Shown here piece after piece: positions 1-9,121 of a DNA stretch of 64,000 nucleotides. Source of the stretch: Novosphingobium fuchskuhlense (lineage in GTDB: Bacteria > Pseudomonadota > Alphaproteobacteria > Sphingomonadales > Sphingomonadaceae); assembly GCF_001519075.1 (NCBI RefSeq), contig NZ_KQ954244.1, positions 1,071,934 to 1,135,933 of the forward strand, written 5' to 3'. Each line of letters begins with the position of its first letter. Within the stretch, counting starts at the first letter, position 1. Both the position numbers and the translations under genes were made by a program. Below the pieces are notes generated by a model. That model was not told the origin of the DNA and made no database searches. It worked only from the letters and a program-made list of their open reading frames with translations.

Positions 1-299
1 GCTGGTCGGTGCGCCTTGGCGCTGGAGGCTTCAACGTCACGCACAGCCACCCGGTCGGCTGGCTCTCGGCGGTGCTCTATGTCGCGCTGCCCGGGGATCC
101 CGGCCCGGCTCCGGCTGGGGCGCTCCAGCTCGGCGCGCCGCCGCCTGAGCTCGGTGTCAGCCTCCCGCCCTATGCGGTCATACCCCCGCGCACGGGCCAG
201 CTTGTGGTCTTCCCCTCGATCCTGTGGCATGGCACCTATCCGTTCGCAGCGGGAGAACGGCTCAACATCGCCTTCGATGTGGTTCCCACCTCCGCCTGA
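1..299 (+). CDS. putative 2OG-Fe(II) oxygenase, C-terminal part (5' end outside window)
   Basis: The reading frame is open from the left edge to a TGA at 297-299, so only the last ~98 residues are seen. They contain a HSHP...WLSAVLYV stretch, then FPSILWHGTYPF and ERLNIAFDV. This matches the C-terminal double-stranded beta-helix core of the putative 2OG-Fe(II) oxygenase family (TIGR02466 type), in which the HxH/D and the distal His bind iron. The substrate is unknown. The LacI gene follows 15 bases later on the same strand, so the two may be co-transcribed. The family call rests on the motif pattern only, because the N-terminus is missing. Confidence 0.6.
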   Translation, partial: WSVRLGAGGFNVTHSHPVGWLSAVLYVALPGDPGPAPAGALQLGAPPPELGVSLPPYAVIPPRTGQLVVFPSILWHGTYPFAAGERLNIAFDVVPTSA

Positions 300-314
300 G
301 GACACCGCGAAACC

Positions 315-1313
315 ATGAACGCCCCGAAGACTCTCAAGGAACTCGCCGAGATCGCCGGTGTCACCAGCGGCACGGTCTCGCGCGCGCTCTCGGGTTCGAA
401 CCTCGTCACGCCGGCCACGCGCGACATGATCGTGGCGCTCGCCCGCCAGCACGGGTTCACTCCCAACGCCACCGCACGCAACTTGCGCATGCGCAAGACC
501 AACACCATCGGCGTGGTCATTCCGCTCGGCCACGAAGTGCGGCAGAACATTTCCGATCCGTTCTTCATCACCCTGCTTGGCCTGCTCGCGGACAAGCTGA
601 CCGCGCGCGGCTACAGTCTGCTCCTCTCGCGCGTGGTGCCCACGGACGAGGACTGGCTGCTCAAGCTCGCGCGGTCCGGCCAGTCGGACGGGATCATCGT
701 GATCGGCCAGTCCGACCAGTCCGCCGTACTCGACCGCGTGGCCGAACTCTATCGCCCGCTCGTCGTCTGGGGCTCGCACATTGCCGGCCAGGCCCATTGC
801 TCGGTGGGGTCGGACAATTTCCGCGGCGGCGCACTTGCCGCGCAGCATCTTATCGAACGCGGTTGCCGTAACATCGTGTTCTTTGGCGATCCGCGCGCGA
901 TCGAGATCGGCCAGCGCCTCGAAGGCTGCCGTTCGGTGGTAGAAAAGGCCGGCATTCCCTTCGGCATTGTGCCCACGCATCTTGTCGCGGACGAGGCCCA
1001 GAGCGAGATTGGCAAGTATTTCCGTGCGAAGGCTCACCGTCCGGACGGGGTCGTCGCCGCATCCGACGTCATCGCCGTCACTGCCCTACGCGTCCTTACC
1101 GAACAGGGTCTGTCAGTGCCCGCTGACGTGAAGGTGATCGGCTACGATGGTCTGCAGTTGGGCGAGCACACCATGCCCCCGCTCACCACGATCGCGCAGG
1201 ATCTGGAGCAGGGCGCCGATAGCCTGGTGAGCAGCGTGGTCCAGCGCATCGCGGGGGAAGAGATCCACTCTGTCATCCTCCAGCCCCGCCTCCTGGTGCG
1301 CCAGTCTACCTGA
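315..1313 (+). CDS. LacI-family transcriptional regulator
   Basis: A 332-residue cytoplasmic DNA-binding repressor. The N-terminal helix-turn-helix (residues ~7-52, TLKELAEIAGVTSGTVSRAL and the hinge element FTPNATARNLR) is followed by a periplasmic-binding-protein-like sensor domain (IGVVIPLGHE, GSDNFRGGALAAQHLIERG, DGVVAASDVIAVTAL). Length and domain order are normal for LacI/GalR. Its 3' end overlaps the convergent fructokinase gene by 8 bases, and the whole adjacent minus-strand operon is sugar catabolism, so it is the likely local regulator. Its candidate operator is the palindrome at 9087-9106. The inducer is not deducible from sequence; sucrose, raffinose or galactosides are reasonable guesses. 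Confidence 0.9.
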   Translation: MNAPKTLKELAEIAGVTSGTVSRALSGSNLVTPATRDMIVALARQHGFTPNATARNLRMRKTNTIGVVIPLGHEVRQNISDPFFITLLGLLADKLTARGYSLLLSRVVPTDEDWLLKLARSGQSDGIIVIGQSDQSAVLDRVAELYRPLVVWGSHIAGQAHCSVGSDNFRGGALAAQHLIERGCRNIVFFGDPRAIEIGQRLEGCRSVVEKAGIPFGIVPTHLVADEAQSEIGKYFRAKAHRPDGVVAASDVIAVTALRVLTEQGLSVPADVKVIGYDGLQLGEHTMPPLTTIAQDLEQGADSLVSSVVQRIAGEEIHSVILQPRLLVRQST

Positions 1314-2178
1314 GGTCGAGGGCGAGGGCGAGGGCACCCAGCAGGCCCGCGTTGTCACCCAGCCCGGGCGGCACGATCAACTCGTCGATCTTGCCCACGG
1401 TATAGCCGCCGTTCGCCGTCTGCGCCTCGGTGCGGATCAGATCGAGCAGGCCTTGCGTTGCTGTCACCCCGCCACCCAGCACGATGCGCGCGGGCTCCAT
1501 GATGGTCTGGAACGTCGCCAGCGCGCGGCCGATATACCACGCGATGATGCGCTTGCCGGGATGCCCCTCGGGCAGCTCCGAAAGCGACTGGCCCCACCGC
1601 GCGATCACCGCCGGGCCGCAGGCAAGCCCTTCGAGGCAATCGCCGTGGAACGGGCAGGTCCCCACAAAGTCGAGGTCCTCGGGATGGCGCGGCATCCGGA
1701 TATGGCCCATTTCCGGGTGCGAAAGCCCGCGCAGCAGATGTCCATCGCTGCAGAAGCCCCCGCCGATCCCGGTGCCGATGGTGAGGTAGAGCACTGAACC
1801 TAGATCGGCGCCCGCACCCCACAGTGCTTCTGCAAGCGCCGCGCCGTTCACGTCGGTATCGATCGCCACCGGCACGCCGAAGCGTTCTTTGAACGGCGCG
1901 ATCAGGCTTGCCCCGCTCCAGTGCGGCTTGGGCGTCGGGCGCACACAGCCGAAGGCGGGTGAGCCCGGATCTAGATCGAGCGGCCCGAACGAGGCGATCC
2001 CGAAGGCGGCGTAGTCTGCGCCCTGTGCGGCAAACCATTCCACCGCCGCCCCCAGCGTTTCCGCAGGCGTCGTTGTCGGAATGCGTTCCCGCGCAAGGAT
2101 CGTGCGCTCGGTATCCGCCACGCCCAGCACGAACTTGGTGCCGCCCGCTTCGATCAGGCCATAGCGCGGCGCGCTCAT
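1306..2178 (-). CDS. ROK-family fructokinase
   Basis: Probable ATP-dependent sugar kinase of 290 residues, converting fructose to fructose-6-phosphate. It has the phosphate-binding start GLIEAGGTKFVLG, the DTDVNGAALAE catalytic segment, LTIGTGIGGG and the ROK zinc site in its fructokinase form (GHIRMPRH followed by CPFHGDCLEGLACGPA). Such proteins are intracellular kinases for fructose released from sucrose. The ATG overlaps the stop of the upstream GH68 gene by four bases, implying translational coupling, and it is the last gene of the operon. The substrate is inferred from the zinc-site variant and from the sucrose-splitting neighbour; glucose or mannose kinase activity cannot be excluded. 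Confidence 0.85.
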   Translation of the reverse strand: MSAPRYGLIEAGGTKFVLGVADTERTILARERIPTTTPAETLGAAVEWFAAQGADYAAFGIASFGPLDLDPGSPAFGCVRPTPKPHWSGASLIAPFKERFGVPVAIDTDVNGAALAEALWGAGADLGSVLYLTIGTGIGGGFCSDGHLLRGLSHPEMGHIRMPRHPEDLDFVGTCPFHGDCLEGLACGPAVIARWGQSLSELPEGHPGKRIIAWYIGRALATFQTIMEPARIVLGGGVTATQGLLDLIRTEAQTANGGYTVGKIDELIVPPGLGDNAGLLGALALALDLR

Positions 2179-3314
2179 GCGGCGACTTCCGCGCGGGTGC
2201 CGTCCAGCACCAGCCTGAAGGGCTCTGCCGGAACCCCGGCGAAATGGGCGCGCCGCCAGGCCGCATCGCCATGGTCATTGCCCTTCAGCGAACCTGGATA
2301 ATCGACAAAACCATGCACGGTCAGTTCGTGCGTCACCCACCAGCTGTAAGTCTGGACCGGTGCCTCCGGCGGATTGCCGGCAACCAGCCCGCTGCCGTTG
2401 AGCGGCAGCCAGGGTCCTTCCATGCGCTCCGCCACCATGCCGTAGAGCCCGTTCGGCCCGTTGGGCACGCCCGGCGCGAAGACCTTCCGCTGCGTCGACC
2501 AGAACAGGTAGTAGCGTCCCGCATGAAACACGATGTGCGGCCGCTCCTGCTCGTTGTTGAGTTCGTCCGCGCTCAGCAGGGGCGGCAGCACCGCCCAGTC
2601 GTCGCCGTCGCGTTTCAACAGGCCGATGCATCCGTTCCACGGGCTCGTCGACCCTTTCAGCGATCCGGTGAACAGCAGGTAGTCTGCCCCGTCCACAGGA
2701 TCGCGGAAATGCGCGGGATCGCGGAAGCCCTTGATCATGCCTGGCACACCTTCGGCGGCGGTCACCAGCACATAGTGGGGGATCGGCCCCCCCGCGATTT
2801 CGCGCGGTGCACTCCAGTCCTCGACGAACAAGCGATTGGCGTCGCCGGCCAGCGTGCCCGTCGTCTCGAACATGCGCTGCGTGAAGGTGCGCGGACTTTC
2901 CCCGCGCAGCCCCGATGCGGTCCAGTAGAGCGTCACGGCAGCAGTTTCCGGATCATAGAGCGCCGAGCCCGCCCATTCACGGCTTCCGGGATTGAGGTCG
3001 CCTGGCAGGGCATAGCCATGGTCGCGCCATTCGCTGCCGCGCGCCGACATCAGGCGGATGCGCACGATGTCGTGCCGCGTTTCGGGGTCTTCACCGGCGG
3101 GGGCCGACAGCACGAACCACAGCGTCCAGCCGTCCACGACCGCGGTGCTGCCGTCCGCAAGCTGCAGCGGCCAGAGATCCCACAGGTCGAAGCCCGGCAA
3201 GGGATGATGGAGCTGCGCGCCATCGATCAGCGGGATCTGGTGGCAGTGCCCGAATTGCAGCGCGCTGAGGTGCTCGCCGGTCCAGAGCGCGGTCGGGGAA
3301 GTGCATACGGCCAT
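2175..3314 (-). CDS. glycoside hydrolase family 68 protein (levansucrase/sucrose hydrolase type)
   Basis: A 379-residue GH68 enzyme acting on the fructosyl bond of sucrose. The catalytic triad is visible: nucleophile Asp46 in LWDLWPLQ, transition-state Asp199 in GFRDP and acid/base Glu257 in ERPH. No signal peptide is seen, so it either works in the cytoplasm or leaves by a non-classical route, as reported for Zymomonas GH68 enzymes. A longer frame extends to 3503 but would overlap galK. The ATG at 3314, with AGGAC about 10 bases upstream, is preferred. In this operon it would split the sucrose left after alpha-galactosidase removes galactose from raffinose. Whether it mainly hydrolyses or makes fructans cannot be told. 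Confidence 0.85.
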   Translation of the reverse strand: MAVCTSPTALWTGEHLSALQFGHCHQIPLIDGAQLHHPLPGFDLWDLWPLQLADGSTAVVDGWTLWFVLSAPAGEDPETRHDIVRIRLMSARGSEWRDHGYALPGDLNPGSREWAGSALYDPETAAVTLYWTASGLRGESPRTFTQRMFETTGTLAGDANRLFVEDWSAPREIAGGPIPHYVLVTAAEGVPGMIKGFRDPAHFRDPVDGADYLLFTGSLKGSTSPWNGCIGLLKRDGDDWAVLPPLLSADELNNEQERPHIVFHAGRYYLFWSTQRKVFAPGVPNGPNGLYGMVAERMEGPWLPLNGSGLVAGNPPEAPVQTYSWWVTHELTVHGFVDYPGSLKGNDHGDAAWRRAHFAGVPAEPFRLVLDGTRAEVAA

Positions 3315-3335
3315 GAAGGATCGGTCCTGAAATAA

Positions 3336-3345
3336 CAATCGATTG
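3336..3345. promoter_or_regulatory. possible secondary LacI-type half-operator upstream of GH68
   Basis: A perfect 10-bp palindrome CAATCGATTG lies in the only sizeable gap of the sugar operon (70 bases between galK and GH68), about 22 bases before the GH68 start. Its core resembles the centre of the palindrome at 9087-9106, sharing TCGATTG. It could be a second, weaker operator or an internal promoter element. Ten-base palindromes arise by chance, so this is tentative. Confidence 0.3.
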
Positions 3346-3384
3346 CGGCCGAGGCCGCCGGAATGGGGCGAAAGATCGCTGTAC

Positions 3385-4515
3385 TTACCGCATGACGAGG
3401 CCAGCTCCGTCGCAGGCGGTTTCGCGCAGCACCAGCGGCGGCGTGCCGTCGGGTTTGCGATAGGTGAGGGCGCCGAGCACTGCGTCGGCACGGTCTGCTG
3501 CACACAGCGCGACGACCGCGCCGCCGAAGCCGCCGCCGGTCATCCGTGCGCCGCCTTCGGGCCCGATCAGCGCCTGCAGTTCAGCCACCAGCGCGTCGAC
3601 TGCGGGCACCGTGATCTGGAAATCGTCACGCATCGATGCGTGCGAGGCGGCCATCAGTTCGCCCATCGTCACAAGGTCGCCTGCCGCGAGTGCCGCCGCC
3701 GCCGCCTGCACGCGCGCGTTCTCGCTCACCACGTGGCGCGCCCGCGCCAGCGTCAGCGGGTCGAGCCCTGCGCCTTCCAGCATCGCCATGTCGGCATCGC
3801 GCAGCGCCTGTACGCCCATCGCCGCGGCGGCCGCCTCGCACTGCGCGCGCCGCTCGTTGTAGGCGCCCTCGACCAGCCCGCGCGCCACGCCCGAGTGCAC
3901 GATCAGGATCTGCGCGCCCGGCGGCAGCGCCACCGGCTGCACGGCCAGCGAGCGGCAGTCGATCATCAGAGCGTGACCGGCCACGCCGCACGCAGAGGCC
4001 AGCTGGTCCATGATCCCGCAGCGCATGCCGACATGGTCGCACTCGCCGGCCTGCGCCAGCCGTGCGATTTCGGCGGGCGCCAGGGCGAAACCCGAAAGGC
4101 TGGCCAGCGCCGTGCCGATGCCGACCATCAGCGAAGCGGATGACGAAAGCCCTGCGCCCTTCGGCACCGTGCCGCTCACGGCGATGTCGGCGCCGGTCAG
4201 CGTGTGGCCGCGCTGCGCCATCGCGCTTGTCATCCCGCGCACATAGTCCGCCCAGGGCTCGGCGGGATCAGCGGCATAGTCGGCTGCGAGCGACCACTCG
4301 GCCAGAGCCCCGCCGAAATCGCTCGCCATGACGCGGATGCGCCCATCGCCGCGCGGGCTGGCCGCAATCCGCGATTCCACGCTGATTGCCGCCGGGAGCA
4401 CGAAGCCGTCGTTGTAGTCGGTGTGCTCGCCGATCAGGTTTACCCGCCCGGGTGCCCGCACGATGAGGGCAGGGGGCGTGCCGAAGGCTGCCGCGAACTG
4501 CTGCGCAAGGGTCAT
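3385..4515 (-). CDS. galK: galactokinase
   Basis: First enzyme of the Leloir pathway, phosphorylating galactose to galactose-1-phosphate with ATP; 376 residues, normal for the family. The galactokinase signature [19 protein letters not shown] is at the N-terminus, the GHMP ATP loop is [14 protein letters not shown], and [13 protein letters not shown] is the C-terminal GHMP motif. The start overlaps the galT stop by four bases (ATGA), so the genes are translationally coupled. It receives galactose from the alpha-galactosidase two genes upstream. No galE or galM is seen in the window. Confidence 0.96.
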   Translation of the reverse strand: MTLAQQFAAAFGTPPALIVRAPGRVNLIGEHTDYNDGFVLPAAISVESRIAASPRGDGRIRVMASDFGGALAEWSLAADYAADPAEPWADYVRGMTSAMAQRGHTLTGADIAVSGTVPKGAGLSSSASLMVGIGTALASLSGFALAPAEIARLAQAGECDHVGMRCGIMDQLASACGVAGHALMIDCRSLAVQPVALPPGAQILIVHSGVARGLVEGAYNERRAQCEAAAAAMGVQALRDADMAMLEGAGLDPLTLARARHVVSENARVQAAAAALAAGDLVTMGELMAASHASMRDDFQITVPAVDALVAELQALIGPEGGARMTGGGFGGAVVALCAADRADAVLGALTYRKPDGTPPLVLRETACDGAGLVMR

Positions 4516-5546
4516 CGCGGGCTCCGGTAGTGCGGACCGCCGCAGGCGCGCAGCCGCTCGGCGGCCTGCTCTGCCGTCAGGTCGCGCTGGGTTTCGGCCA
4601 GAATCTCGAACCCCGCCATGAATTTGCGCACCGAGGCGGAACGCAGCAGCGGCGGATAGAAGTGCGCATGCAGCCGCCAGTGGGTGCTCGGCTCATGGCC
4701 AAACGGCGCGCCATGCCAGCCCATCGAATAGGGGAAGGGGCACTGGAACAGGTTGTCATAGCGGGTTGTCAGATCGGCGAGGATCACCGCGAGGTCGCTG
4801 CGCTGATCGTCCGAAAGGTCCGGTAGCCGCGCCACGTCGAAGCGCGGCAGCAGCAGCGTCTCGAACGGCCACACCGCCCACCACGGCACGATGGCAAGCC
4901 AGTGCCGGGTCGCGCAGACCACGCGCGGCCCATCGGCTTCGGCCTCCGCCAGCTCCGCCAGCATGGGGCGGCCCTTCTCGGCCAGCCAGGCCGCCTGCGT
5001 GCGGTCCTCGGTCGCGATCAGCTGCGGCACATGGCTTGTCGCCCAGACCTGCCCGTGCGGATGGGGGTTTGAACACCCCATCATAGTGCCCTTGTTCTCG
5101 AAGATCGAAACCACCGCATGGCGCTGGCCCAGATCCGCCGCCTGTTCGCACCAGCAATCGATCACCGCGCGCAGTTCAGCCTGGGTCAGCTCCGGCAGTG
5201 TCCGGCCATGGTCGGGGGAAAAGCAGATGACCCGCGCTTCGCCGGTCGCCTGTTCGGCGCGGAACAGGCCGACGCCGGTTTCCGGCGCGGGGGTATCGGG
5301 CAGCAGCGCCGCAAAGTCATTGGCGAAGACATGCGTACCGGTATAGTCCGGATTGCGCTCCCCGTTCACTCGCGTGTTGCCGGCGCAAAGATAGCAGGCG
5401 GGATCGTGCGCCGGCGGGCGCGCCGTATCGGGTACATCCTCGGCCCCCTGCCACGGTCGCTTGGCGCGGTGCGGCGATACCAGCAGCCACGTGTCGCTCA
5501 GCGGATCATAGCGCCGATGCGGATGCTCGGCCGGATCGAAGCTCAT
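4512..5546 (-). CDS. galT: galactose-1-phosphate uridylyltransferase
   Basis: Leloir-pathway enzyme that exchanges galactose-1-phosphate with UDP-glucose to give UDP-galactose and glucose-1-phosphate; 344 residues. The active-site histidine triad region is [13 protein letters not shown], and the N-terminal zinc-site region holds [17 protein letters not shown] second conserved segment [20 protein letters not shown] is near the C-terminus. Both ends overlap neighbours by four bases (alpha-galactosidase upstream, galK downstream), giving a tightly coupled three-gene galactose block inside the operon. Confidence 0.96.
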   Translation of the reverse strand: MSFDPAEHPHRRYDPLSDTWLLVSPHRAKRPWQGAEDVPDTARPPAHDPACYLCAGNTRVNGERNPDYTGTHVFANDFAALLPDTPAPETGVGLFRAEQATGEARVICFSPDHGRTLPELTQAELRAVIDCWCEQAADLGQRHAVVSIFENKGTMMGCSNPHPHGQVWATSHVPQLIATEDRTQAAWLAEKGRPMLAELAEAEADGPRVVCATRHWLAIVPWWAVWPFETLLLPRFDVARLPDLSDDQRSDLAVILADLTTRYDNLFQCPFPYSMGWHGAPFGHEPSTHWRLHAHFYPPLLRSASVRKFMAGFEILAETQRDLTAEQAAERLRACGGPHYRSPR

Positions 5547-7600
5547 GAACGTACCTCAAGCACGAGAACGGCCTCGCCGGGGAGCGGCGGGACGGCGATG
5601 CCTACCCGCGCGAGCCAGCCGCCGTCCATCTGCGTCAGTGCCCCGCTCTCGGACGCAATCGTATACGTGCGCCCCGGCAGCGCCATCGGCAGCCGGAGGT
5701 TCGGCTGATGCCGCATCGTGGTGGGCTGCGTGCGCGTCACCAGCACGACCATGTCCTGCTCCGAACCATGCGCCTGCCAGACAACGCCATCGCCCACGTC
5801 GCCCATCCACACGCGGCCTTGATGCAGCCGCTCCCGCAGCGCCTTGTAGCGCGCGATCCCGTCCATCAGCTCCTGGCGCTCGGTATCGCCCAGCTTGCGG
5901 GCATCGAGCTCCACACCGAAATGCCCAGGCAGCGCCACCCCGCAGCGGAACGCCATCGACTGCGACCGCCCGGTCGAATGCGCCGGGCTCGCCCCCACGT
6001 GGCTCCCCATCACTTCGGGCGGCATGAACTGCAGGAATCCGCGCTGCATCTGCGCGCGCGAAACCGCATCGATGCAGTCACTCGTCCAGAACCGGTGTGT
6101 GCGCTTGATGATCCCGGCGTCGATCCGCCCGCCGCCGCCGGCGCAGGCCTCGATTTCCACCTCGGGGAAGGCGGCCCGGAGGCGATCCATCAGCGCATAG
6201 GTTGCCAGCACTTGCGCGCGGTAGTGCGGCTGGTTCCCGGCATGGACGAGATCGCGGTTGTGGTCCCACTTGAGGTAGCCGATCGGCAGCTCGCGCAGCA
6301 GCGCGGCAATCGCGTCGAACAGATAGGCGCTGACGTCCGGCTTCGCGAGATCGAGCACCAGCTGGTTGCGCGCCTCGAGCAGCGGCCGCCCGTCGACGTG
6401 CAGGGCCCAGTCGGGATGGCGGCGGTAGAGCTCGCTATTGCGGTTGACCATTTCGGGCTCGACCCAGAGGCCGAACTCCATGCCGAGATCGGTCACCGTC
6501 TTCGCCAGCGGCCCCAGCCCGCGCGGATACTTCCGCTTGTCGACCGTCCAGTCGCCCAGCGAGGAGGTATCGTCGTCGCGCTTGCCGAACCAGCCGTCGT
6601 CCAGCACGAAGCGCTCGATCCCGATGCTGGCAGACGCCCGCGCCAGATCCATCAGCGCGGCTTCGTCGTGCTTGAAGTAGAACCCTTCCCAGGTGTTGAT
6701 GTGCACCGGGCGCTTTGCCGCACCGGCTTCGCCCCCCGGCCAGGACATGCGGGCGCGAATGCCCCGGTGGAAGGCATGCGCTACGCCGTTCGGCCCTTCG
6801 GCCGAAGCCGTCGCCAGCACCTCGGGGCTTTGCAGCACCGCGCCGGGGGCAAGAATCGCCTCGCCTGGGGCCAGCCATTCACCGAGCTGCCACTGCCGGC
6901 GCCCGTCGTCGATCCATTCGATGGTCTGGACGTGATTGCCTGACCACGCGATCTGCGCGCCATAGGCACTGCCGTCCGCGCACGTCACCACCGCCCCGGG
7001 GAAGCAATCGTGCGAAGTGAGCCCGCGCCGGTTCTCGCGCCGCCAGATGCTCCGGGTGAGGGGATCGCGCACGGGGACGAATTCGGAATTGTGCCGTCCG
7101 GCCAGCGAATGGACCTCCGCCGCATCTTCCGGCAGCGGCAGCGCGGCCGCCGCCAGCCAGTGCACATGGAGCGGCGCGACGCCTTCGTTGGAGAGCGCGG
7201 TGCGTACGGTCATCACGTCGGTCGCGGGATCAAGCGTGTAGCTCGTCGTCACCGCGATCTTCGCCACCGCATCGTGCAGCACGAAGCGCACCGTTTGCGC
7301 ATCGGGCTGCTCGACCTTGCAGTCGGTTGCCTGAAACGACCAGTCGTGCCCGCCGCGATCCGCCAGCAGCGCGCTCTGGCCGAACCAGCCCATGCCGAAG
7401 CCGGGGAAAACCGTCAGCGGCTGGTCGAACTGGAGCGAGAAGCTCGGTTCGGGCCGTTCGCTGCGCAGCGTGGCGGATGGCCGCGCCCCGTCCGGTAGGC
7501 GCGGTCCCCAATAGCGCCACAGCGGCGCCTCGCCGGCGGGCAGCTCCCACACGGCGCTGCAGCCCGGGCTTTCCAGCGCGATGATCTGCGGGGCGGTCAT
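5543..7600 (-). CDS. alpha-galactosidase, GH36
   Basis: A 685-residue GH36 retaining glycosidase that removes terminal alpha-1,6-galactose from raffinose, stachyose or melibiose. After an N-terminal beta-sandwich, the catalytic barrel shows [14 protein letters not shown], the nucleophile motif [10 protein letters not shown] and the acid/base region [12 protein letters not shown] followed by TSDCID. No signal peptide is evident, so it probably acts on imported sugar in the cytoplasm. Upstream in-frame starts exist (7609, 7687), but 7600 is favoured because it sits one base after the transporter stop (TGA 7604-7602). The four-base overlap with galT supports one transcript. Confidence 0.93.
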   Translation of the reverse strand: MTAPQIIALESPGCSAVWELPAGEAPLWRYWGPRLPDGARPSATLRSERPEPSFSLQFDQPLTVFPGFGMGWFGQSALLADRGGHDWSFQATDCKVEQPDAQTVRFVLHDAVAKIAVTTSYTLDPATDVMTVRTALSNEGVAPLHVHWLAAAALPLPEDAAEVHSLAGRHNSEFVPVRDPLTRSIWRRENRRGLTSHDCFPGAVVTCADGSAYGAQIAWSGNHVQTIEWIDDGRRQWQLGEWLAPGEAILAPGAVLQSPEVLATASAEGPNGVAHAFHRGIRARMSWPGGEAGAAKRPVHINTWEGFYFKHDEAALMDLARASASIGIERFVLDDGWFGKRDDDTSSLGDWTVDKRKYPRGLGPLAKTVTDLGMEFGLWVEPEMVNRNSELYRRHPDWALHVDGRPLLEARNQLVLDLAKPDVSAYLFDAIAALLRELPIGYLKWDHNRDLVHAGNQPHYRAQVLATYALMDRLRAAFPEVEIEACAGGGGRIDAGIIKRTHRFWTSDCIDAVSRAQMQRGFLQFMPPEVMGSHVGASPAHSTGRSQSMAFRCGVALPGHFGVELDARKLGDTERQELMDGIARYKALRERLHQGRVWMGDVGDGVVWQAHGSEQDMVVLVTRTQPTTMRHQPNLRLPMALPGRTYTIASESGALTQMDGGWLARVGIAVPPLPGEAVLVLEVRS

Positions 7601-7601
7601 G

Positions 7602-9023
7602 TCAGGCATGGGCCAGCCCGGTCGCCCGGCGCGGATCGGGTACGCGCAGCATGGTGATCGCCGCCATGACGAGCAGCGCGCCGGCAAAGCTCAGCGCGTT
7701 CCTCGGGTCTGCGCCCAGCACGTGGTTGTAGATCCAGCCGAACGTCACCCCGTTGAGCAGCATCGGGATCACGATCATCATGTTGAAGATGCCCATGTAG
7801 ACCCCGGTCCGTTCGGGCGGGATCGAGCCTGCGAGAATGATGTAGGGGTTGCCCATGATGCTTGCCCAGGCGAGGCCCAGCGTTAATGCGATGAGCAGCA
7901 GCGGGGTGTGGCTGCCAAGATCGGGCATGGCCAGCGCCGAAAACACGGGGCCGGGCGCAGAAGGCGCGCTTGCCACATGGGCGAGGCCGATCATGCCGAT
8001 CCCCCCGGCGGCGAGGCAGGCCATGTGCACGCGCGAGGCGCCCAGTGCGCGCGAGATCGGCACCATCATGAGCGCGGCGGCAAAGCCGATCAGGTTGTAG
8101 AACGCGCCCAGCTGCTGCGTCGTCAGCACCGCCGCGCGGAAGGCCTCGCTGGCCTTGTCTGCGGTGCCGTAGATCGAGCGCCCGATCGAAAGCGCGCTGT
8201 ACGACCAGTAGATCGAGAAGCCGTACCACTGGAACAGGCTCATCCACGCCATGCTGCGCATGGCCTGCGGCATTTCGACGATCGCGCGGCCAATCTCGCC
8301 CAGGGTTGCCCTGGCGGAGCGCGGCGCGGCGGCAATGCGCGCCGTTTCGTCCTCGCTCAGCGGCAGTTCGGGTACGCGCCAGATGGACCACAGGATCGTG
8401 GTGACCGAAAGCACCGCGCCGACCATGAACGAGATGTGCGTGATCGTCGGAATGTTGTGCGCGTCCACCGCATTGCGGTCGATGCCCACCCAGTAGACGA
8501 GGATCGAAGGGGAAAGGAACGCAAGGCACTGGGCAAGACCGGTGAACGCGCTCTGGCTGAGGTAGCCGATCTCGTGCTGGCTCTCGTCGAGCCGGTCGCT
8601 CACATAGGCGCGGTAGGGCTCCATCGTGATGTTGTTGCCCGCATCGAGCAGCCACAGCAGGCTCGCTGCCATCAGGATGCTCGCCGAAAACGGCATGAAC
8701 AGCAGGCCGAGGCTGCACATCACCGCACCGATCAGGAAATAGGGCGTGCGGCGGCCGAAGCGCGAATTGGTGCGGTCGGAAAGCGCACCCACCAGCGGCT
8801 GGATGAGCAGGCCGGTCATGGGCCCCGCCAGCTGCAGGATGGGGAGATTGGATTCATCCGCGCCGAGCCAGGAATAGATCGGCACCATGTTGCCCTGCTG
8901 CAGGCCAAAGCTGAACTGCAGGCCAAGGAACCCGAGGTTCATCTCGATCACGCGCAGCAGCGGCAGGATCGGCTTGTGCTTCGCTCCGCCCGGCGCGCTT
9001 GTCTGGGGCTTGGTCAGGTCCAA
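7602..9023 (-). CDS. MFS sugar transporter (GPH/SLC45-like)
   Basis: A 473-residue 12-helix inner-membrane carrier. It contains QLAGPMTGLLIQPLVGALSD, SRFGRRTPYF (MFS loop 2-3 motif) and DAGNNITMEPYRAYVSD, patterns seen in the sucrose/maltose-type carriers related to plant SUTs and bacterial maltose transporters. As first gene of the operon it is the likely importer of intact oligosaccharide for the downstream cytoplasmic glycosidases. A GGGAGAG ribosome binding site lies just before the ATG. The candidate operator at 9087-9106 is 64 bases upstream. The substrate is inferred from context. Confidence 0.88.
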   Translation of the reverse strand: MDLTKPQTSAPGGAKHKPILPLLRVIEMNLGFLGLQFSFGLQQGNMVPIYSWLGADESNLPILQLAGPMTGLLIQPLVGALSDRTNSRFGRRTPYFLIGAVMCSLGLLFMPFSASILMAASLLWLLDAGNNITMEPYRAYVSDRLDESQHEIGYLSQSAFTGLAQCLAFLSPSILVYWVGIDRNAVDAHNIPTITHISFMVGAVLSVTTILWSIWRVPELPLSEDETARIAAAPRSARATLGEIGRAIVEMPQAMRSMAWMSLFQWYGFSIYWSYSALSIGRSIYGTADKASEAFRAAVLTTQQLGAFYNLIGFAAALMMVPISRALGASRVHMACLAAGGIGMIGLAHVASAPSAPGPVFSALAMPDLGSHTPLLLIALTLGLAWASIMGNPYIILAGSIPPERTGVYMGIFNMMIVIPMLLNGVTFGWIYNHVLGADPRNALSFAGALLVMAAITMLRVPDPRRATGLAHA

Positions 9024-9086
9024 CGGCTCTCTCCCGCACGACTCTCGAAGGAGCCTTTGTCCCTCTGCTTACCCTAAGGTTTGCCT

Positions 9087-9106
9087 TGATTCAATCGAGT
9101 GAATCA
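9087..9106. promoter_or_regulatory. candidate LacI-family operator of the sugar operon
   Basis: TGATTCAATCGAGTGAATCA is a 20-bp palindrome with only one mismatched pair, built around a central CG as LacI-family operators are. It sits upstream of the first operon gene. On the minus strand a possible promoter reads TTGAAT, 17 bases, TAAGCA; its -35 lies inside the palindrome, so bound repressor would block it. The palindrome is seen directly; its role and the promoter are inference. Confidence 0.65.
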
Positions 9107-9121
9107 CTTTGTCTGAAGCGT

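Noticed and set aside
1908..3335. Long plus-strand frame of 475 codons opposite GH68 and the fructokinase
   Set aside because: It is antisense to genes with full catalytic motifs; such long frames are common opposite GC-rich genes and it shows no family pattern.
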